Shown: positions 44,677 through 56,539, counted from the first letter of the stretch. The stretch is 64,000 nt of DNA from Diphasiastrum complanatum (GCA_029204225.1 CM055108.1:20124957-20188956); one strand, 5' to 3'. Made by a program: numbers and translations. Notes: generated by a model from the sequence alone, not told the origin.

Positions 44677-45874
44677 TGTTCCACTCTTCATAAGAGATTG
44701 ATACTCAAGATCCATTGCGTGGATCCACTCCTCTTCTTTCCTTGCTTGATCTACACTTGTAAGATCATCCAAAGAGGTTAGGAAAGCAACATAATTTCCA
44801 GAAACTACTTGCTTACTCTTTTGATCATATGTGAGCCTTGAAGGTACTTGTCTTTCTCTTGATGTTCTCCTTGGCTTTTGACTTGATGAAGGTCCATCAT
44901 CACCACCATCCAAAGTAGGATCCTTCTCATCAACATCAAGAATGTTAGATCCATCTACTTTACCATCAATCATGCTTGAAGACACCTTTGGAATGTTTCC
45001 CATATCCAACAAAAATACCTCTTCTTGAAGATGGATCCTCCTTGGTCCTATCATCAAGAGTAATGTTGACATAGCATGTGCATCCAAAGGTTCTTAGAAA
45101 GTTGACACTCGGCCTCCTCTTGAATAGCATCTCAAAAGGTGTCCTTCCATCCAAAATAGCACTCGGCCACCTATTGCACAAGAAATTGGCACACAACAAA
45201 GCTTGATCCCAAAATGGTTTGTCAAGATTAGCACTTAACCTCATAGCTTTAGGACTTTCACATAAAGTTCTATTCCTCCTTTCAGCCACTCCATTTTGTT
45301 GTGGGGTCTTTGATGTTGTGTACTCCCTCTTGATCCCATGCTCATCACAAAAGGCCTTGAACTTGCTAGATATGTACTCACCACCATTGTCACCTCTCAA
45401 GCACTTGATCTTTGTGGAGAATTGGTTCTCTCTTGCATTCTTGAACTTGACAAAGACATCATACACTTCATCCTTGCTCTTTAGTAGATAGATCCAACAA
45501 AATCTACTAAAATCATCAATGAATGTTACATACATCTTAGCTCCACTATTGCTAATTGTAATAAATCCATGAATATCCGAATGTACAAGTTGAAAAGGCT
45601 TTGTAGATCTAGAAATAGATCTAGTATAAGGTAGTCTATGTGACTTAGACAAAGCACAAGACTCACAAACATGCTTGTCATTATTTAAGGAACTTGGAAG
45701 ACCAATCACAACCTTCTTCCTTGCCATTACCTCCAATGACTTGAAGTTGAGGTGTCCCATCCTTTTGTGCCAAACCTCTTGAATAAAAATTTGCCCTTGC
45801 AACACATCCAACTTGGTTAGCAATAACACAAGCATCAAGTTTGAACAACTTCCCTTGCCTTTTACCTTTTCCAA
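44677..45874 (-). pseudogene. copia integrase (element C)
   Basis: HKRMGHLNFKSLEVMARKKV with finger CESCALSKSHRLPY, VHSDIHGFITI, RGDNGGEYISSKFKAF and GVAERRNRTLCESPKAM supply all three catalytic acidic residues (D, D, E). After IFVGYGKHSKG there is a deletion of about 60 codons and a frameshift to SSSMIDGKVDGSNILDVDEK. A separate frameshift near 45790 divides it from the protease frame. Confidence 0.9.
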
Positions 45875-46403
45875 TCAAGACATCCTTCCTTTTGATCAAA
45901 CAAGCATCTCCATCAAACTCCACCTTGAGGCCCTTACTTAGCATTTGACTCACACTAAGCAAATTCTTGGTAATAGATGGAATAAATAAGACATCCTCCA
46001 AATGAACATTCCTATTTGTAGAGAGAGAAATAGGAATTGTGCCAATCTCTTTGATTGCACACTCACCATCATTGGCCGTGTAGATCACCCTCTTGTCATC
46101 TCCATATGCCAACAAAGAAGTGAAGTACTCTTTGTGAAAGGTCATGTGTGAACTTGCTCCACTATCAATCCACCAAGGATCTAGATCTCCATCATTAGCA
46201 AGCATACATGAAGACATCACAAAAGCATCATCATTTGCATCTTGCACATCCAAACCATCCTCATCAAGAGTAAGATTACCTTGCTTGTCTCCTTGATCTC
46301 TCTTCTTCTTGTAGCACTCACTTGCAAAGTGTCCTTTGATGCCACAATAGAAGCACTTGAGCTTTGATCTATCCTTATTTTTGCCACTTGAAGAAGCATC
46401 CAC
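45681..46403 (-). pseudogene. copia zinc knuckle-protease-GAG-pre-integrase (element C)
   Basis: KCFYCGIKGHFASECYKKKR gives an intact CCHC knuckle, followed by WWIDSGASSHMTFHKEYFTS with an intact protease DSG, VLFIPSITKNLLSVSQMLSK and GKRQGKLFKLDACV. Open for 240 codons. A single stop separates it from gag (KWSKG, stop, DQVDASS); the frame is otherwise continuous, so a point mutation or suppression could explain it. Confidence 0.92.
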
Positions 46404-46409
46404 TTGATC

Positions 46410-47078
46410 TTACCCTTTAGACCACTTGCTTTTGGTTTTGCCCTTGAATTTTCCCTTTGTGAACATAGCATCCTCTTGAAGTGTCGATGTAGATCCACCT
46501 CTTGCTTGAAGCCTATATTCCTCATTGATCAAGATCTCTTGAAGATCCATCAAACTTGGCAAAGTATTTTGAATAGCAATACTTTGAACAATGTTAGTAT
46601 GAGCATCCAACAAGCCATTAAGAATCACTTGAATAAGCTCTCCTTCCTTAATGCTTTCATCTATGCAAGCTAACTCATCATTCAATGCTTTCCTTCTCAA
46701 AACAAAAGTACTTGGACTTTCTTCATTCTTTTGCAAATAAGAAAAGATTTGCCTTCTTAGAGTCAACACTCTAGAAGTAGACTTGGATTCATAAAGCTTC
46801 TTCAATGAATTCCAAGCTTCCAAAGATGATGTGCACTTACCAACTTCCTTGAGAAGTTCATTGGTAACATTCATCTTTATCATGTGTAGAGCCTTCTTGG
46901 CCCTCTTGTCATACCTCAATTGATCTTGTTGTGTTGTTGGTCTCTCCTCCAAACCTACAACAATATCCAAAACATCATTCATCTCAAGAAGTGACTCCAT
47001 CCTCACTTTCCATAATGAATAGTTACTTGAGGTAAGCCTATCATTGGCTTCCAACATGACTCCAATTGAGGTTGCCAT
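46410..47078 (-). CDS. copia gag (element C), apparently intact
   Basis: The ATG at 47078 opens MATSIGVMLEANDRLTSSNY, then SLWKVRMESLLEMNDVLDIV and the UBN2-type block LGKCTSSLEAWNSLKKLYES-like (VGKCTSSLEAWNSLKKLYE), RVLTLRRQIFSYLQKNEESP, LQEILINEEYRLQARGG and a basic tail. 222 codons without interruption, ending at a TAA next to the protease frame. It would supply the capsid-like shell protein. Leader 47079-47666 and primer-binding site 47667-47678 lie upstream. Confidence 0.88.
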   Translation of the reverse strand: MATSIGVMLEANDRLTSSNYSLWKVRMESLLEMNDVLDIVVGLEERPTTQQDQLRYDKRAKKALHMIKMNVTNELLKEVGKCTSSLEAWNSLKKLYESKSTSRVLTLRRQIFSYLQKNEESPSTFVLRRKALNDELACIDESIKEGELIQVILNGLLDAHTNIVQSIAIQNTLPSLMDLQEILINEEYRLQARGGSTSTLQEDAMFTKGKFKGKTKSKWSKG

Positions 47079-47678
47079 GTAGCAATGACCTGATCTTCTC
47101 TTTCAACCTGTTTCAATGCACAAAGCACTCCTTTGGACAACAACAAATGCTTTCAAAAAAAATCACCAAGATTTCAAACTATCTCACAAATTCTCTTCTA
47201 GCACTTATCCAAGCAAATCAACACATAAAATCATGGAATCTTGATCAACTTATGATCTATCCTCAATCTAATGACTTTTGCCACTTCCTAAGATTGAAAC
47301 ACACTCAAATGAAGTCCAGCAACCTCACTATCTAGAGATCCAATCAAAATTAGGGTTTTGACAAAATCACAAAAAATTGACTATTCCAAATCTACATGCA
47401 AATGCTGAAAATTTGATATGCAATCTATAAGCCACCACTTAGGCTGAACCAATGATCCAAAAATCGGCCAAATCCAGCATGTGAATTCAAAAAATGGAAT
47501 TGAACAAGTATATTGACCTATTTAGTGTTTTGATCTACAAAAGATCCAATCTACAAAAGCAAAAAATCCGATTTTGGTGTAGAATCCTCTCTAGCATGCT
47601 CTAGACTTGATATCTTCACCAAATCATTGAAAGATTAGATTTTCTCCTTCATAACCTGAAACACAAGCTCTGATACCA

Positions 47679-48328
47679 TGTGAAAGATTTCAAATCCTTA
47701 AGATCCAATCTACTTGAATGATCTTTGGTTAGAAAGAGAAATACACTACCAATTTCACCAATGTAGAAAAATCAGCATCTACACACAATTTGAGATGCAA
47801 ACACTAATAGAACTTGATCAAACTTGAATGAAATGATTATGTACTATTGCTGTCTGTGCAAAATCAGCAAGCTACTGTATTTCACACGTGTGGATCCAAA
47901 AATAGCAAATATAGATCATTCTACACATAGAATTACAAGCAATCACCAAGATAGTGCACCAATGGATAGTAGAACCCAAGAGAACCATGTATAAGCATGA
48001 AATGAGATAGAGAAGAGAGAAGATGACTCTCTCCACGAGTTACATCCTTTTATAGCAGGTCCAAACCCTATTTGGCCACTTGGATTTCCCACCAAAATGC
48101 TAACCCTACCAATTTTGGGTCTAGATTCAATGTACCCAACTTATTCAAATTGAATCTACTCAAACTCGCATTCTATCTTTCCCACACTTTCAAAAAGTGT
48201 TTATTCAAATGAAATTTAGACTAATGAACTTTGAAAAGTCAATCTCTAAGTCCAAAACAAGTTTTGGCCTCAATATGCCAAATATGAAAATATTGCAAAA
48301 TGTGATGAAACTAGTTGAATCTTTCACA
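47679..48328 (-). repeat. Element C 5' LTR (650 bp)
   Basis: Starts (plus coordinates) directly after the primer-binding site complement. Contains CACACGTGTG at 47883. Ends in TTTCACA, followed by CCATA. Confidence 0.95.
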
Positions 48329-48333
48329 CCATA

Positions 48334-49519
48334 TGATCGAGAAGATGACAAACAAGTTGCTGACGGTCGGATGCAGAGAAGGAAACCTCTACTAGGCCAA
48401 AATTATCAGCAACTCTGATAGCATATTAAGTGTTTGAAAAAATGAAGATCAGCTCTGGCATAGAAAAATGTATCATCTGAACATGTGGAGCCTGTATGAC
48501 ATGAGCAGAAATGACATTGTCACAGGGTCAAAATTTTAAGGCCAAAGGCTGAGTTCTGCAAAGCTTGTCAAAAAGACAAGCAACATCGAAATCCATTCAC
48601 ACACGAGGGAAGAAGAGCCAAAGAAGTTCTTGAGCTCATCCACTCTGATGTGTGTGGACCAATGAAAACAGATTTGCTCTCAGGTTCGAGATATTTTCTA
48701 ACGTTCATAGATGATTACAACCGAATAACTACGATCTACTACTTGAAGAAGAAATCCGAAGTATTTGATTCTTTCAAGAAGTTTGTGGCATTCGCAGAGC
48801 GACACACCTCAAAAAGGATACAGATCCTTACATCTGACAATGGAGGTGAATTCAAAAGCATAGAATTCTCAAGATTCTGCGAAGAACAGAGGATCAAACA
48901 CTAGTACACTCCTGCATAGACACTAGAATACAACGGTGTGGCAGAAAGAAAAAACAAAATGCTAGTCGAAGGAGCCAGATGCATGATAGCATAGGCTCAA
49001 TTGCCAAGCCAATTCTGGGCCAAGGCAATAGCTGCAGCTGTACACCTGTAGAACAGATCTACAACGACAGCGCTGGAGAACAAAACACCATACGAAATGT
49101 GGACAGGCAGAAAGCTTGATCTATCATATGCACGAGTGTTTGGATGTGTAGCATACAAGCACATTCCAAAGGAAAAGAGAAACAAGCTTGACGGCAAATC
49201 CGAACAAACAATCATGGTCGGCTACTCAAACGGAACACATGTGTACAGACTCTACGATCCAACCATGAAGAAGGTTGTTTCAAGTAGAGATGTAAAGTTC
49301 GACGAGTCCACATTCCCTGGACTGAAAGACGAAAGAGGCCATGAGATCTTAACATTGCTGCCTATTCAAGAGGGAGATCGAGGACAAACATCAAATCAAA
49401 ATGCAGGCCCCCAGACTCCAAAGCAGCGGGAAACAGAGGATCGAACTCACAAACAAGAAATGTTTGAGCAGCGACCTCGAAGGTCAACAAGACACAAAAG
49501 ACCTCCAAACCGCAATTCT
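48334..49519 (+). pseudogene. copia integrase (element D), 3' part of interrupted gene
   Basis: Resumes after element C: finger CKACQKDKQHRNPF, HSDVCGPMKTDLLSGSRYFL, TFIDDYNRITTIYYLKKKSE, TSDNGGEFKSIEFSRF, GVAERKNKMLVEGARCM, then KTPYEMWTGRKLDLSYARVF, GCVAYKHIPKEKRNKLDG and RRSTRHKRPPNR. All three catalytic acidic residues are present but four stops occur at 48902-49050. The frame runs into the truncated 3' LTR at about 49520. Confidence 0.9.
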
Positions 49520-50115
49520 AAAGCAAACGGAAGATTACGAATTAAACAAAAAAAAATCTTTCACGCTGCCAGGTGGCAGCTCAACGAGCTTCACGCTTAG
49601 CTGAAACAAGTAGCAATGATGGAGACTAACTAACTAGTTGATTAGCATTAACTAGTCATGTGATTCGACGTTTAGCTATCTTGTAAACTCCACATAGTGG
49701 AAGTATAAATGATCATCTCTGGATTATAACAATATACATGTGAATGTACAGATCTATAAGAGACAGAGAGAAACGTAACGAATAGAGTAAGAAAGTAAAG
49801 ACACCATAGCTGTGAATGAAAGTCTACCAACGAGCAGAACACAACGTAAGAGCAGAGTGTCAATCCGCCAACGAGCGAGACATTGATGATCTCGCTCCAA
49901 AACCAAACTGATAATATAGTCGCTCTATTTTCGTGTATCTCTTTGTCTTGTGCTATGTTTCTTGATTGCTAGAATAAAATATGTTTTGTGATGCGTAGTC
50001 GAGTGTCTGAGATCCTGTAATGGCTTCTACACGAAAAGAAAATTCAAAAAAAAGAAAATTGTTCGCGAAGAGAGAAGGAGAAGACGAACACAAAACGATC
50101 TGGCCTTCTGGGACA
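49520..50115 (+). repeat. Element D 3' LTR, 5'-truncated
   Basis: Matches 40530-41111 of the 5' LTR; the first 177 bp or so are missing. Ends CTGGGACA at 50115, followed by the target duplication GGTAT. Confidence 0.88.
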
Positions 50116-52486
50116 GGTATGAAGTACTCAAGAAATGTCCCATTTGTGATACTCCTCGATATTTGCAAGGGGCAACCATTCTGTGCAAGGTTTTACGACA
50201 TTTTCCAGTAATTCCACGATTGCAACGTTTATTTCGTTGTAAATCTCTTGCACAACTTATGGACTGGCATGCACACCATACCTCTATGAATAGGATGATG
50301 AGGGTACCTTCAGATTCACCTGCATGGAAACACATCAACAAAGAGTATCCAAGCTTTGCCAATGAGTCAAGAAATGTGAGATTTGGTCTTGCAACAGATG
50401 GTGTGAACCCCTTTGGTATATGAGCTACTACGTGGTCCATTTGGCCTGTTTGCTTGGTAAATTATAATATTCCTCCTTGGTTGAGTACAAAAAAGAGACA
50501 CATTATGTTGGCACTTCTAATTCCTAGCCAACGCAAGGTTAAGAACATGGATGTGTATCTTGAGTCGCTTATTGACGAGTTGGAAGATTTGTGAAAGGGG
50601 ATAAGAGTTGAGAAAGAGATGCCTCCAAAGAGGATGTCTGTGGAAGATTGCCGAAAACTATGGGAGGAATCTCAAGCAAAGACGATCGACCGGGTATGAA
50701 AAGATTATCTGTATTTCATCATTTGGAATATTGGAGTAACCTTTTGATTAATCACCTACTTGATCCCATGCACATATTTAAAAATATGGGTAAATCTATT
50801 TGGAAACACCTGATTGGTGAAAAAGATACTATTGCTACAAGGCATGATCTAAAAGTATCAAACACCAAAAAAGAATATTGGATAAAGGATGGTGAATATC
50901 ATGCTCCAAAAGTACCTTTTGGACATTCACTAATGAGGAGCTTAACCATGTGCGCTCTATTATTCATGACATTAGAACACCAACTGATTTTGCCCATTCT
51001 CTATGGTCATCATTCACAATGGATGGAAAGTTGCAAGGTCTCAAATCTCATGATTGGCTGAAGATGATTCAATCCATCTATCCATTGTCAATTCGTGGGT
51101 GCTTGTCAAAAGATATTTGTGAGACCATATACAAACTATCAGTCATTGTCAGGTATTTACATGTACTTGGTGCATTTTTTTATTTAGTATTTATTGATTG
51201 GAAATTTAAATAGACATAAAATGGATTGAATATGTTGCAGATAGATGTATTCAAAAGAAATCCATGAGCTGGATCTTCGCAAGAGACGTGAGGATATGGT
51301 GGAGATTGTGTGCATGTTTGAGAGATATTTTTTGACTTCCATCATGGACTCACAAGTGCATTTATTGGTGCACTTGGTTGAAAAAGTTTCTATTGCTAGT
51401 CCAATGCACACTAGGTATAGGTGCATAAATTTTCTTTTGCATTTGTATTTAAACTAAATCAATTGATATATGAACTCATTAATTAAAACACTTATTTTTA
51501 GCCATTTCTGACTTTTTAGGTGGATGTTCTTTATGGAAAGATACATGAAAGTCTTAAAAGATTTTGTGTGTCAAAAGGCAAGACCTGAAGGTAGCATGTC
51601 AGAGGGATAGTTGGTACATGAATCTCTCTTTTATGTTACTGAAATCTTGCACCAACTACATCCATCTACTCCAATATTGTGGCGTGATGAGGAAGCCAAA
51701 GAGATAACTAGTGAAAAACCTCAAGGGATGGGAAAGGTCCATAGGTTGGCACCCTTCCAACGAGAAAATTTTTTACATTCATGCTTTATAATTGTGGAGT
51801 TATGGATAAATGGTTAGACCTATATGAAGAAGAGAAAAAAGAGAGGGCCTTGTCTAGAAAGTGCCAACGACAGAATAGAGGTAGACACATGGCCTCAAGT
51901 TCACATGATCTTGAGCCATTGCCCAAGAAATGCACTATGGAGTGGATGCATGACACACTACGAAAAGCAACAAAAGAGGGACAAAAAATATCGAATGCAG
52001 AATGGGACTTTGAAACACCATGTTCATTCACAGTGATTATTTATGAGATTCATGTTTGTCATGTGGCAGTGCAAAATGTATAATGTTATATGGGCTTTTG
52101 GTTTCCACTTTTGTGTTGAAAGGATTGATAGCAAGAGACACACACACGATTGTGGTGTAATAGCATCTTTCCAACAAAAAAGTCAAAGCAGTGCACGTGA
52201 TCAAAATCCCATCTCAGGAGACATAGAATACGTAGGAACTATACAAAATATTTATGATGTATCATTTGGTGAAAGTGGACACTATTTTTTATTTGATGTG
52301 AAATGGTTCAAGGTAGTTTGTAGAGGGCCAAATGCAACTGTAAAGTCGGATCCAGGTGGATTTTTTGCGATTGATTCATCAAAAACATTGAGCATGGAGT
52401 CCTTTGACACATTGGTGTTGCCTCATCACTATGAGCAGGTGCACATGCATCTGATTCCACTGAATCAAAGATATCTGAGAGAGTGA
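50116..52486 (+). pseudogene. CACTA tnp2-type transposase, main part with DUF4218 and DUF4216
   Basis: Shifted but collinear frames give YEVLKKCPICDTPRYLQG, HFPVIPRLQRLFRCKSLAQL, WHAHHTSMNRMMRVPSDSPA, WKHINKEYPSFANESRNVRF, GLATDGVNPFG, IWPVCLVNYNIPPWLSTKKR and DVYLESLIDELEDL (Transposase_21 core). LLDPMHIFKNMGKSIWKHL and LKSHDWLKMIQSIYPLSIRG follow. The DUF4218-type region is MVEIVCMFERYFLTSIMDSQ, VHLLVHLVEKVS, then RWMFFMERYMKVLKDFV. The C-terminus, HDCGVIASFQQKS, IEYVGTIQNIYDVSFGESGH, YFLFDVKWFKVVCRG, is DUF4216-like. Stops and introns break it into several frames. The protein would cut and join CACTA ends; no CACTA terminus was found. Confidence 0.85.
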
Positions 52487-54240
52487 AAGCCATTCAAGGA
52501 ATAGAGATAGTTATTCAATCTATAGTTAACTAAGTGAGATCACTGCACAATGCGCTACTACTATGAACCATTCTTGGGCACAGGATCGTGATCCGATCAT
52601 TGTATTCACAATAGCTTAATTCAGATTCTCTATTTTCTTATGTGTATTGTACTACGAATGCTTTCCGATAATTTTCTTTCTCAATTGACACTCACTCAAT
52701 TCGGAATGTCTAATCTCGAAGGTAGCATGGCTGTCTCAGAGAGTTTGGGATCCTTATATTAGGCTAAGAACCTCCTATGCAAATAGTAATGCAAGGTCCC
52801 AAATCCCCTATACATAGATTCCGCTATACATAGAGTCTCTATACATGGATTCTATATACATAGATGGCTATTGATACTCTACATATGCATATACGCTCCC
52901 AAACCTTGTACTAACTCCAATTAGTGAGTCTGGGCCTCACAAGGTTCGTTTGCAAAGTTCAAGGAGAATCTCCAAGAAAATCAAGTTTAAGTTTTGACCA
53001 TGGTAAGTGAGAAGATGAAGCTTCATTTTGGCACTCATTGACTCATAGGTTTTCAAGGGTTAAAGATGTTCAATGCAAAGATGGCAATGGAGGCTCATAT
53101 ATGGTGAAACCAAGAAAGCACTCACTCATTTGTTTGATTTCACACGTGTGTGTGTTGTTGTTGTTTTATCAAGATATCAGAGATGGAAGTGTGGAGGAAT
53201 TATTATGATTCTATGTTCCTTTTCATTTTGTATTTAAATTGTTGTTGTGTAGTATTGATATAAGTGATAGTGAAGCATCCAAATTTGGACATTTCTCTCT
53301 CTCTCTCTCTCTCTCTCTAAAAGAAAAATGGAAGAAGGTTAATGCATGATTATTGAAGACATGACACTAACATCAAGTTAATGTTGATGCATAATGATTG
53401 TTTGCTATTATAGCATGTGATAAGGTTTTGTGCATAAGTTTCAAGATTGAGGAATTGAGTTGTTGGACCTTGGCAAGGATATGTGTAAAGTCTTAATGTG
53501 ATCAATAGTGATCAGTATTCAACTTTGTATCAACAAAAATTCCTTCATACCCCATCTTGGCCCCTCTTATGTTTGTAAGATGTATTGTATGCATATCATT
53601 GTCCTTTTGCATTCATGCCAATACATGCTTGATCATGACATGTTGACTGTCATTTGATTGAGAACTAAATGACGTGCATTCCCAAGGCATATGATGGAAA
53701 TTATCAATGAGTCCACTTGTCCACAACAAGACATAGTTTGCATAATATGCCACGACAAACAAAATCAAGCATAATATGAGTCATGCAAATCTTGCCGAAA
53801 AGGTTGAAATTTTTCATCCAAGAGGGCTTCGTGCTATTTCTAAATTTTGCCCAAGAGAGCTCCATATTTTTAGCATAATATTACGATACATAATGGGGTT
53901 CCCATAATTAATTATTGTCCAATTTTGTAAGATTTGAGTGGTGAATGCATCATAATGGTATGTTTAAGCTACAAAGTGTGCTAAGTGTAAATCTTATGGG
54001 AAATTTGTCTTAAAAATGGAGTCTTGTCATATTTTTTTTCTTTTACAAAAGCTTCAGCCTTGTGCCCTTCTAAGCAATGCCATGGGAGTGCATTATGCCA
54101 TTTATCCATTTATCAAGTTTTCAAAAATTTGTGATATTCACTTAGGAGTACACATATTGTAGTTGGCAAACCGTAAAAACTTTGTTCAAAGTCAAAACTT
54201 AGTATTTTATTGAGTATATTCAATTGATTTGTCAGGGACA
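52487..54240. other. No gene recognised; short repeats
   Basis: Contains four degenerate 15-16-bp units beginning tatacat (52808-52868), CACACGTGTG at 53141 followed by a primer-site-like tatcaagatatcagagatgg at 53169, which may be a decayed LTR end, and a (CT)n run at 53287-53318. The 3' end of the tnp2 transposon should lie here, but no TAGTG terminus matching a CACTA end could be chosen. Confidence 0.45.
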
Positions 54241-54373
54241 TGAATGAACGTCTTTTTTTGTTTTTTGGTATATATGAAAATGAGCATTTTTCAAAGATTG
54301 TGCATGCACTCGAATGCCACCCCCCCTCTTTCTCTCTCTCTCTATCTCTCTCTCGTACCTTCGAAGTCGCTTA

Positions 54374-54782
54374 TTGGCACGGGAGGGGGAGTAATGCCCG
54401 CTCCCGTGCTTTTGCAACACGTGGTTGGGCTGCATGGTGCCCATCAAAAATCAAGGTGCTCAAATTTTTCGTGGGCGACAAGCGTGACATGGTCCCGGGC
54501 AGCGCAGGTGGTGCCGGGAAGCCCAGTCTCGGGCTGCGCGAGTGGCGCCAGGCAGCCACAACGGGTGGTCCTAGGCTGCACAGGTGGTGCTGGGCAGGCA
54601 GGCAGGTAGGCAGGAGGCGCCAGGCACTAGCACGCCCAGGAGCACACACACATGAGGTGTTGGGAGAGATTGGCTATATATTGCCTCCGGGAAATCTCAG
54701 AAAAATGCTTATGGGATAAATGAGGGTTATGGGCAGCACAGTGGGCAGGAGCGGATTATCTCTGGGACACGTGGCGATAAGG
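54374..54782 (+). promoter_or_regulatory. GC-rich putative promoter with G-box, I-box and TATA motifs
   Basis: Much more GC-rich than its surroundings. Contains ACACGTGG at 54417-54424, the stem gcacgggag/ctcccgtgc (54377-54385 and 54401-54409), repeated ggtggt.c.gggc..ca words at 54500-54610, the TATA-like ctatatatt at 54674-54682 and ACACGTGGC directly followed by GATAAGG at 54767-54782. A G-box next to an I-box (GATAAG) is a classical arrangement in light-regulated plant promoters, and ACGTGGC is an ABA-response core. If TATA at 54674 is used, the last pair would be in the 5' UTR, so promoter assignment is tentative. Confidence 0.4.
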
Positions 54783-55144
54783 CACTGGGGCGTGCGTAAT
54801 CGTACCCGTCCCAATAAGAGACCAGGTCCTACCTTGAGTGAATTTTAGCCTCTCAAGGAGGAATTTAGCACATAGATGCTTCGCTACCCAGGGCATGTAC
54901 CCGCACGGGTGTACATCAACAAGCCCTTGCCTAGGAATCATCGCAGAATCTTTGAATTTAGAGCCTTGTCTTACTTGGTAGACATTGGAAATTTGCCAAG
55001 TGGCATGGCTAATGTGAATGTCTCAGAGAAGAGAAGAGAAGCGGGTCTCAACATAAATTGAGCCATGAAGCACCATATGCAAGTGAGCTGTTGCATGTAG
55101 AGGAGGAAGAAGAAGCAGCAGTTGAAGAAGATCAACTACTGATC

Positions 55145-55693
55145 ATGGATTATTCAACCTCAATATTTGCTCTTGTTATGATTTTTGGTCAGTTAGTATG
55201 CTTGCTTTTCGGAAGCGGCGGTACTGTTGCTGCTGCTGCTGAATCTGTGCCTTCAATGTCGTCGTTGGAGCTGCGCCAATTAGGCTCTTCTGGTGATCAA
55301 AATGGTTTTGAGCAGCATGCTGCCCAACAACCAAACGTAGGTATATCCAGCTGTGGCACAGACCACTTTCAGTACTTTTGCCAAGGAGACCTGACGATCA
55401 ATCCTAAAACAATCCAGGACCATTTACATTCTCTGGCAAACTCTGTCCCCACTCACCCCAAATCGCACGCACCAATCACCAAGGACGGCCTGCTAACCGC
55501 TTTCTTACCAGGTCACATAAACACGCCCAATCCATTCCCTTCGTCTCGTTCGCAACTGAACTGCTGCGTCAAAGTTGTTCAACAGCGGTGTCTACAAAAC
55601 AAGAAGGCAACTGGATTATGCTCAGGTTACAATACCGCTTGGGCTTTCGGATATTCTCAAGACAAGGCGTATAGCCTACCCAATGGACAGTAG
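55145..55693 (+). CDS. Putative secreted cysteine-containing protein (host gene candidate)
   Basis: The first in-frame ATG is at 55145. The frame is open upstream to 55058 but has no earlier ATG. The 182-residue product begins MDYSTSIFALVMIFGQLVCL, then LFGSGGTVAAAAES: a hydrophobic stretch with an Ala-rich cleavage-like end, as expected of a signal peptide. The mature part has scattered cysteines, ISSCGTDHFQYFCQG, NCCVKVVQQRC and GLCSGYN, and a Ser/Pro-rich middle. GC content and codon use differ from the nearby transposons. No family is recognised. The peptide may continue in further exons, but a TAG at 55691 ends this frame. An upstream short ORF (MLRYPGHVPARVYINKPLPR, 54876-55061) could be a uORF or an earlier exon. 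Confidence 0.5.
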   Translation: MDYSTSIFALVMIFGQLVCLLFGSGGTVAAAAESVPSMSSLELRQLGSSGDQNGFEQHAAQQPNVGISSCGTDHFQYFCQGDLTINPKTIQDHLHSLANSVPTHPKSHAPITKDGLLTAFLPGHINTPNPFPSSRSQLNCCVKVVQQRCLQNKKATGLCSGYNTAWAFGYSQDKAYSLPNGQ

Positions 55694-55716
55694 TACACAT
55701 TTGTAAGAGTCGGACT

Positions 55717-55738
55717 AACCATGATATATATCATGGTT
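55717..55738. repeat. Perfect 22-bp palindrome 24 bp after the stop codon
   Basis: AACCATGATAT followed by its exact reverse complement. In RNA it would form a hairpin in the putative 3' UTR. Confidence 0.9.
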
Positions 55739-56539
55739 TGAAGTAAGCAGCCAGTCATGCAGTGATGTGACAAAGTACATGCATGATCTACATCGTTGAA
55801 GTAGAAATCTAAACAAAAGTTCTGTGCTTTCTTTGGAGTTTCTGAATTAGTAGTCAGTCATCTAAGTTGCTAGCCGGCGTCCTTCAATTGTATGTCTTCC
55901 AATAAGTGGTGAGATTGTTTTGTTGGGACTTCCTTTTCTGTACCTGATATAGGTGGAAGGACTTACACTATAACCCGCTGCATGAATGAGCAAATGCTTG
56001 TATGAGTGTGTAAGATGTAAGCAAAGTTATGTGATGAATATTTAAGTTTTTCAGCTGATCTCATCCTAAGTTAACATTATTTCTCATTTCTGATGTTTGT
56101 TCATGTCATTTATTATGTTGCAAGCATTCTGAATCTGTATGATTTGAAAGCTCCTTAGTGGGTGGGGCTTGCTAGAAACTTATGACTAGTTCCTAGATGG
56201 GAAAAACTTGGAGAATCCTCCACGCAATCTTTTAGATTGAAATACACATGACGAGGAGCCATGCAAGCTATGCAAACTAGGAACAAGGTGATTTATATAC
56301 ACATGTTATCACAATAAGCTATGCTATATGCATGGCATTCAAACTTTTAAAGAACATAAGAATAAAAAAATTTCATTTTACAAGAATTGCGAAAAGAAAA
56401 TTTAAAAAAGTTAATTTTAATGTGACACCTCAAATGATCACAACCGCATAGTACCGCTAGATCGTGACAAAGCTAAATATGAGACACTTGCTACATGAAA
56501 TATTTTTGCGAAAGAGACCACTATTTCTTAGACAACAAC
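55739..56539. other. Putative 3' UTR and intergenic DNA
   Basis: No coding signal. AT-rich words such as gatgaatatttaag near 56034 could act in polyadenylation, but no site can be fixed. Confidence 0.3.

Larger units (their letters stand above)
42377..48328 (-). mobile_element. Chimeric LTR retrotransposon C without RT, nested in D
   Basis: Complete insertion: 650-bp LTRs at 42377-43026 and 47679-48328, exact 5-bp target duplication CCATA (42372-42376 and 48329-48333), primer-binding site 47667-47678 and polypurine tract 43027-43035. The LTRs differ at about 12 of 650 positions by eye, so the insertion is fairly young. Minus-strand order is gag, protease, integrase, the first 20 or so residues of the RT region, then about 1.05 kb of unrelated sequence, then RNase H. 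No RT catalytic core exists, so transposition required RT in trans or the RT was lost after insertion. Confidence 0.95.
40353..50115 (+). mobile_element. Ty1/copia element D, 3'-deleted, inserted in tnp2
   Basis: Plus-strand copia with a 5' LTR (40353-41111), primer-binding site, gag-protease, integrase and a partial 3' LTR ending 50115. Target duplication GGTAC (40348-40352) versus GGTAT (50116-50120), one mismatch. RT, RNase H and the first 177 bp or so of the 3' LTR are deleted. Element C (42377-48328) is nested inside its GAG-pre-integrase region. Confidence 0.9.

Noticed and set aside
53150..53190. Possible primer-binding site tatcaagatatcagagatgg after a CACACGTGTG copy
   Set aside because: Only about eight consecutive bases match the standard site and no LTR end or gag is adjacent.
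54240..54719. Open frames of 92-159 codons on both strands in the GC-rich block
   Set aside because: High GC content lowers stop frequency; the peptides are low-complexity and open in opposing frames.
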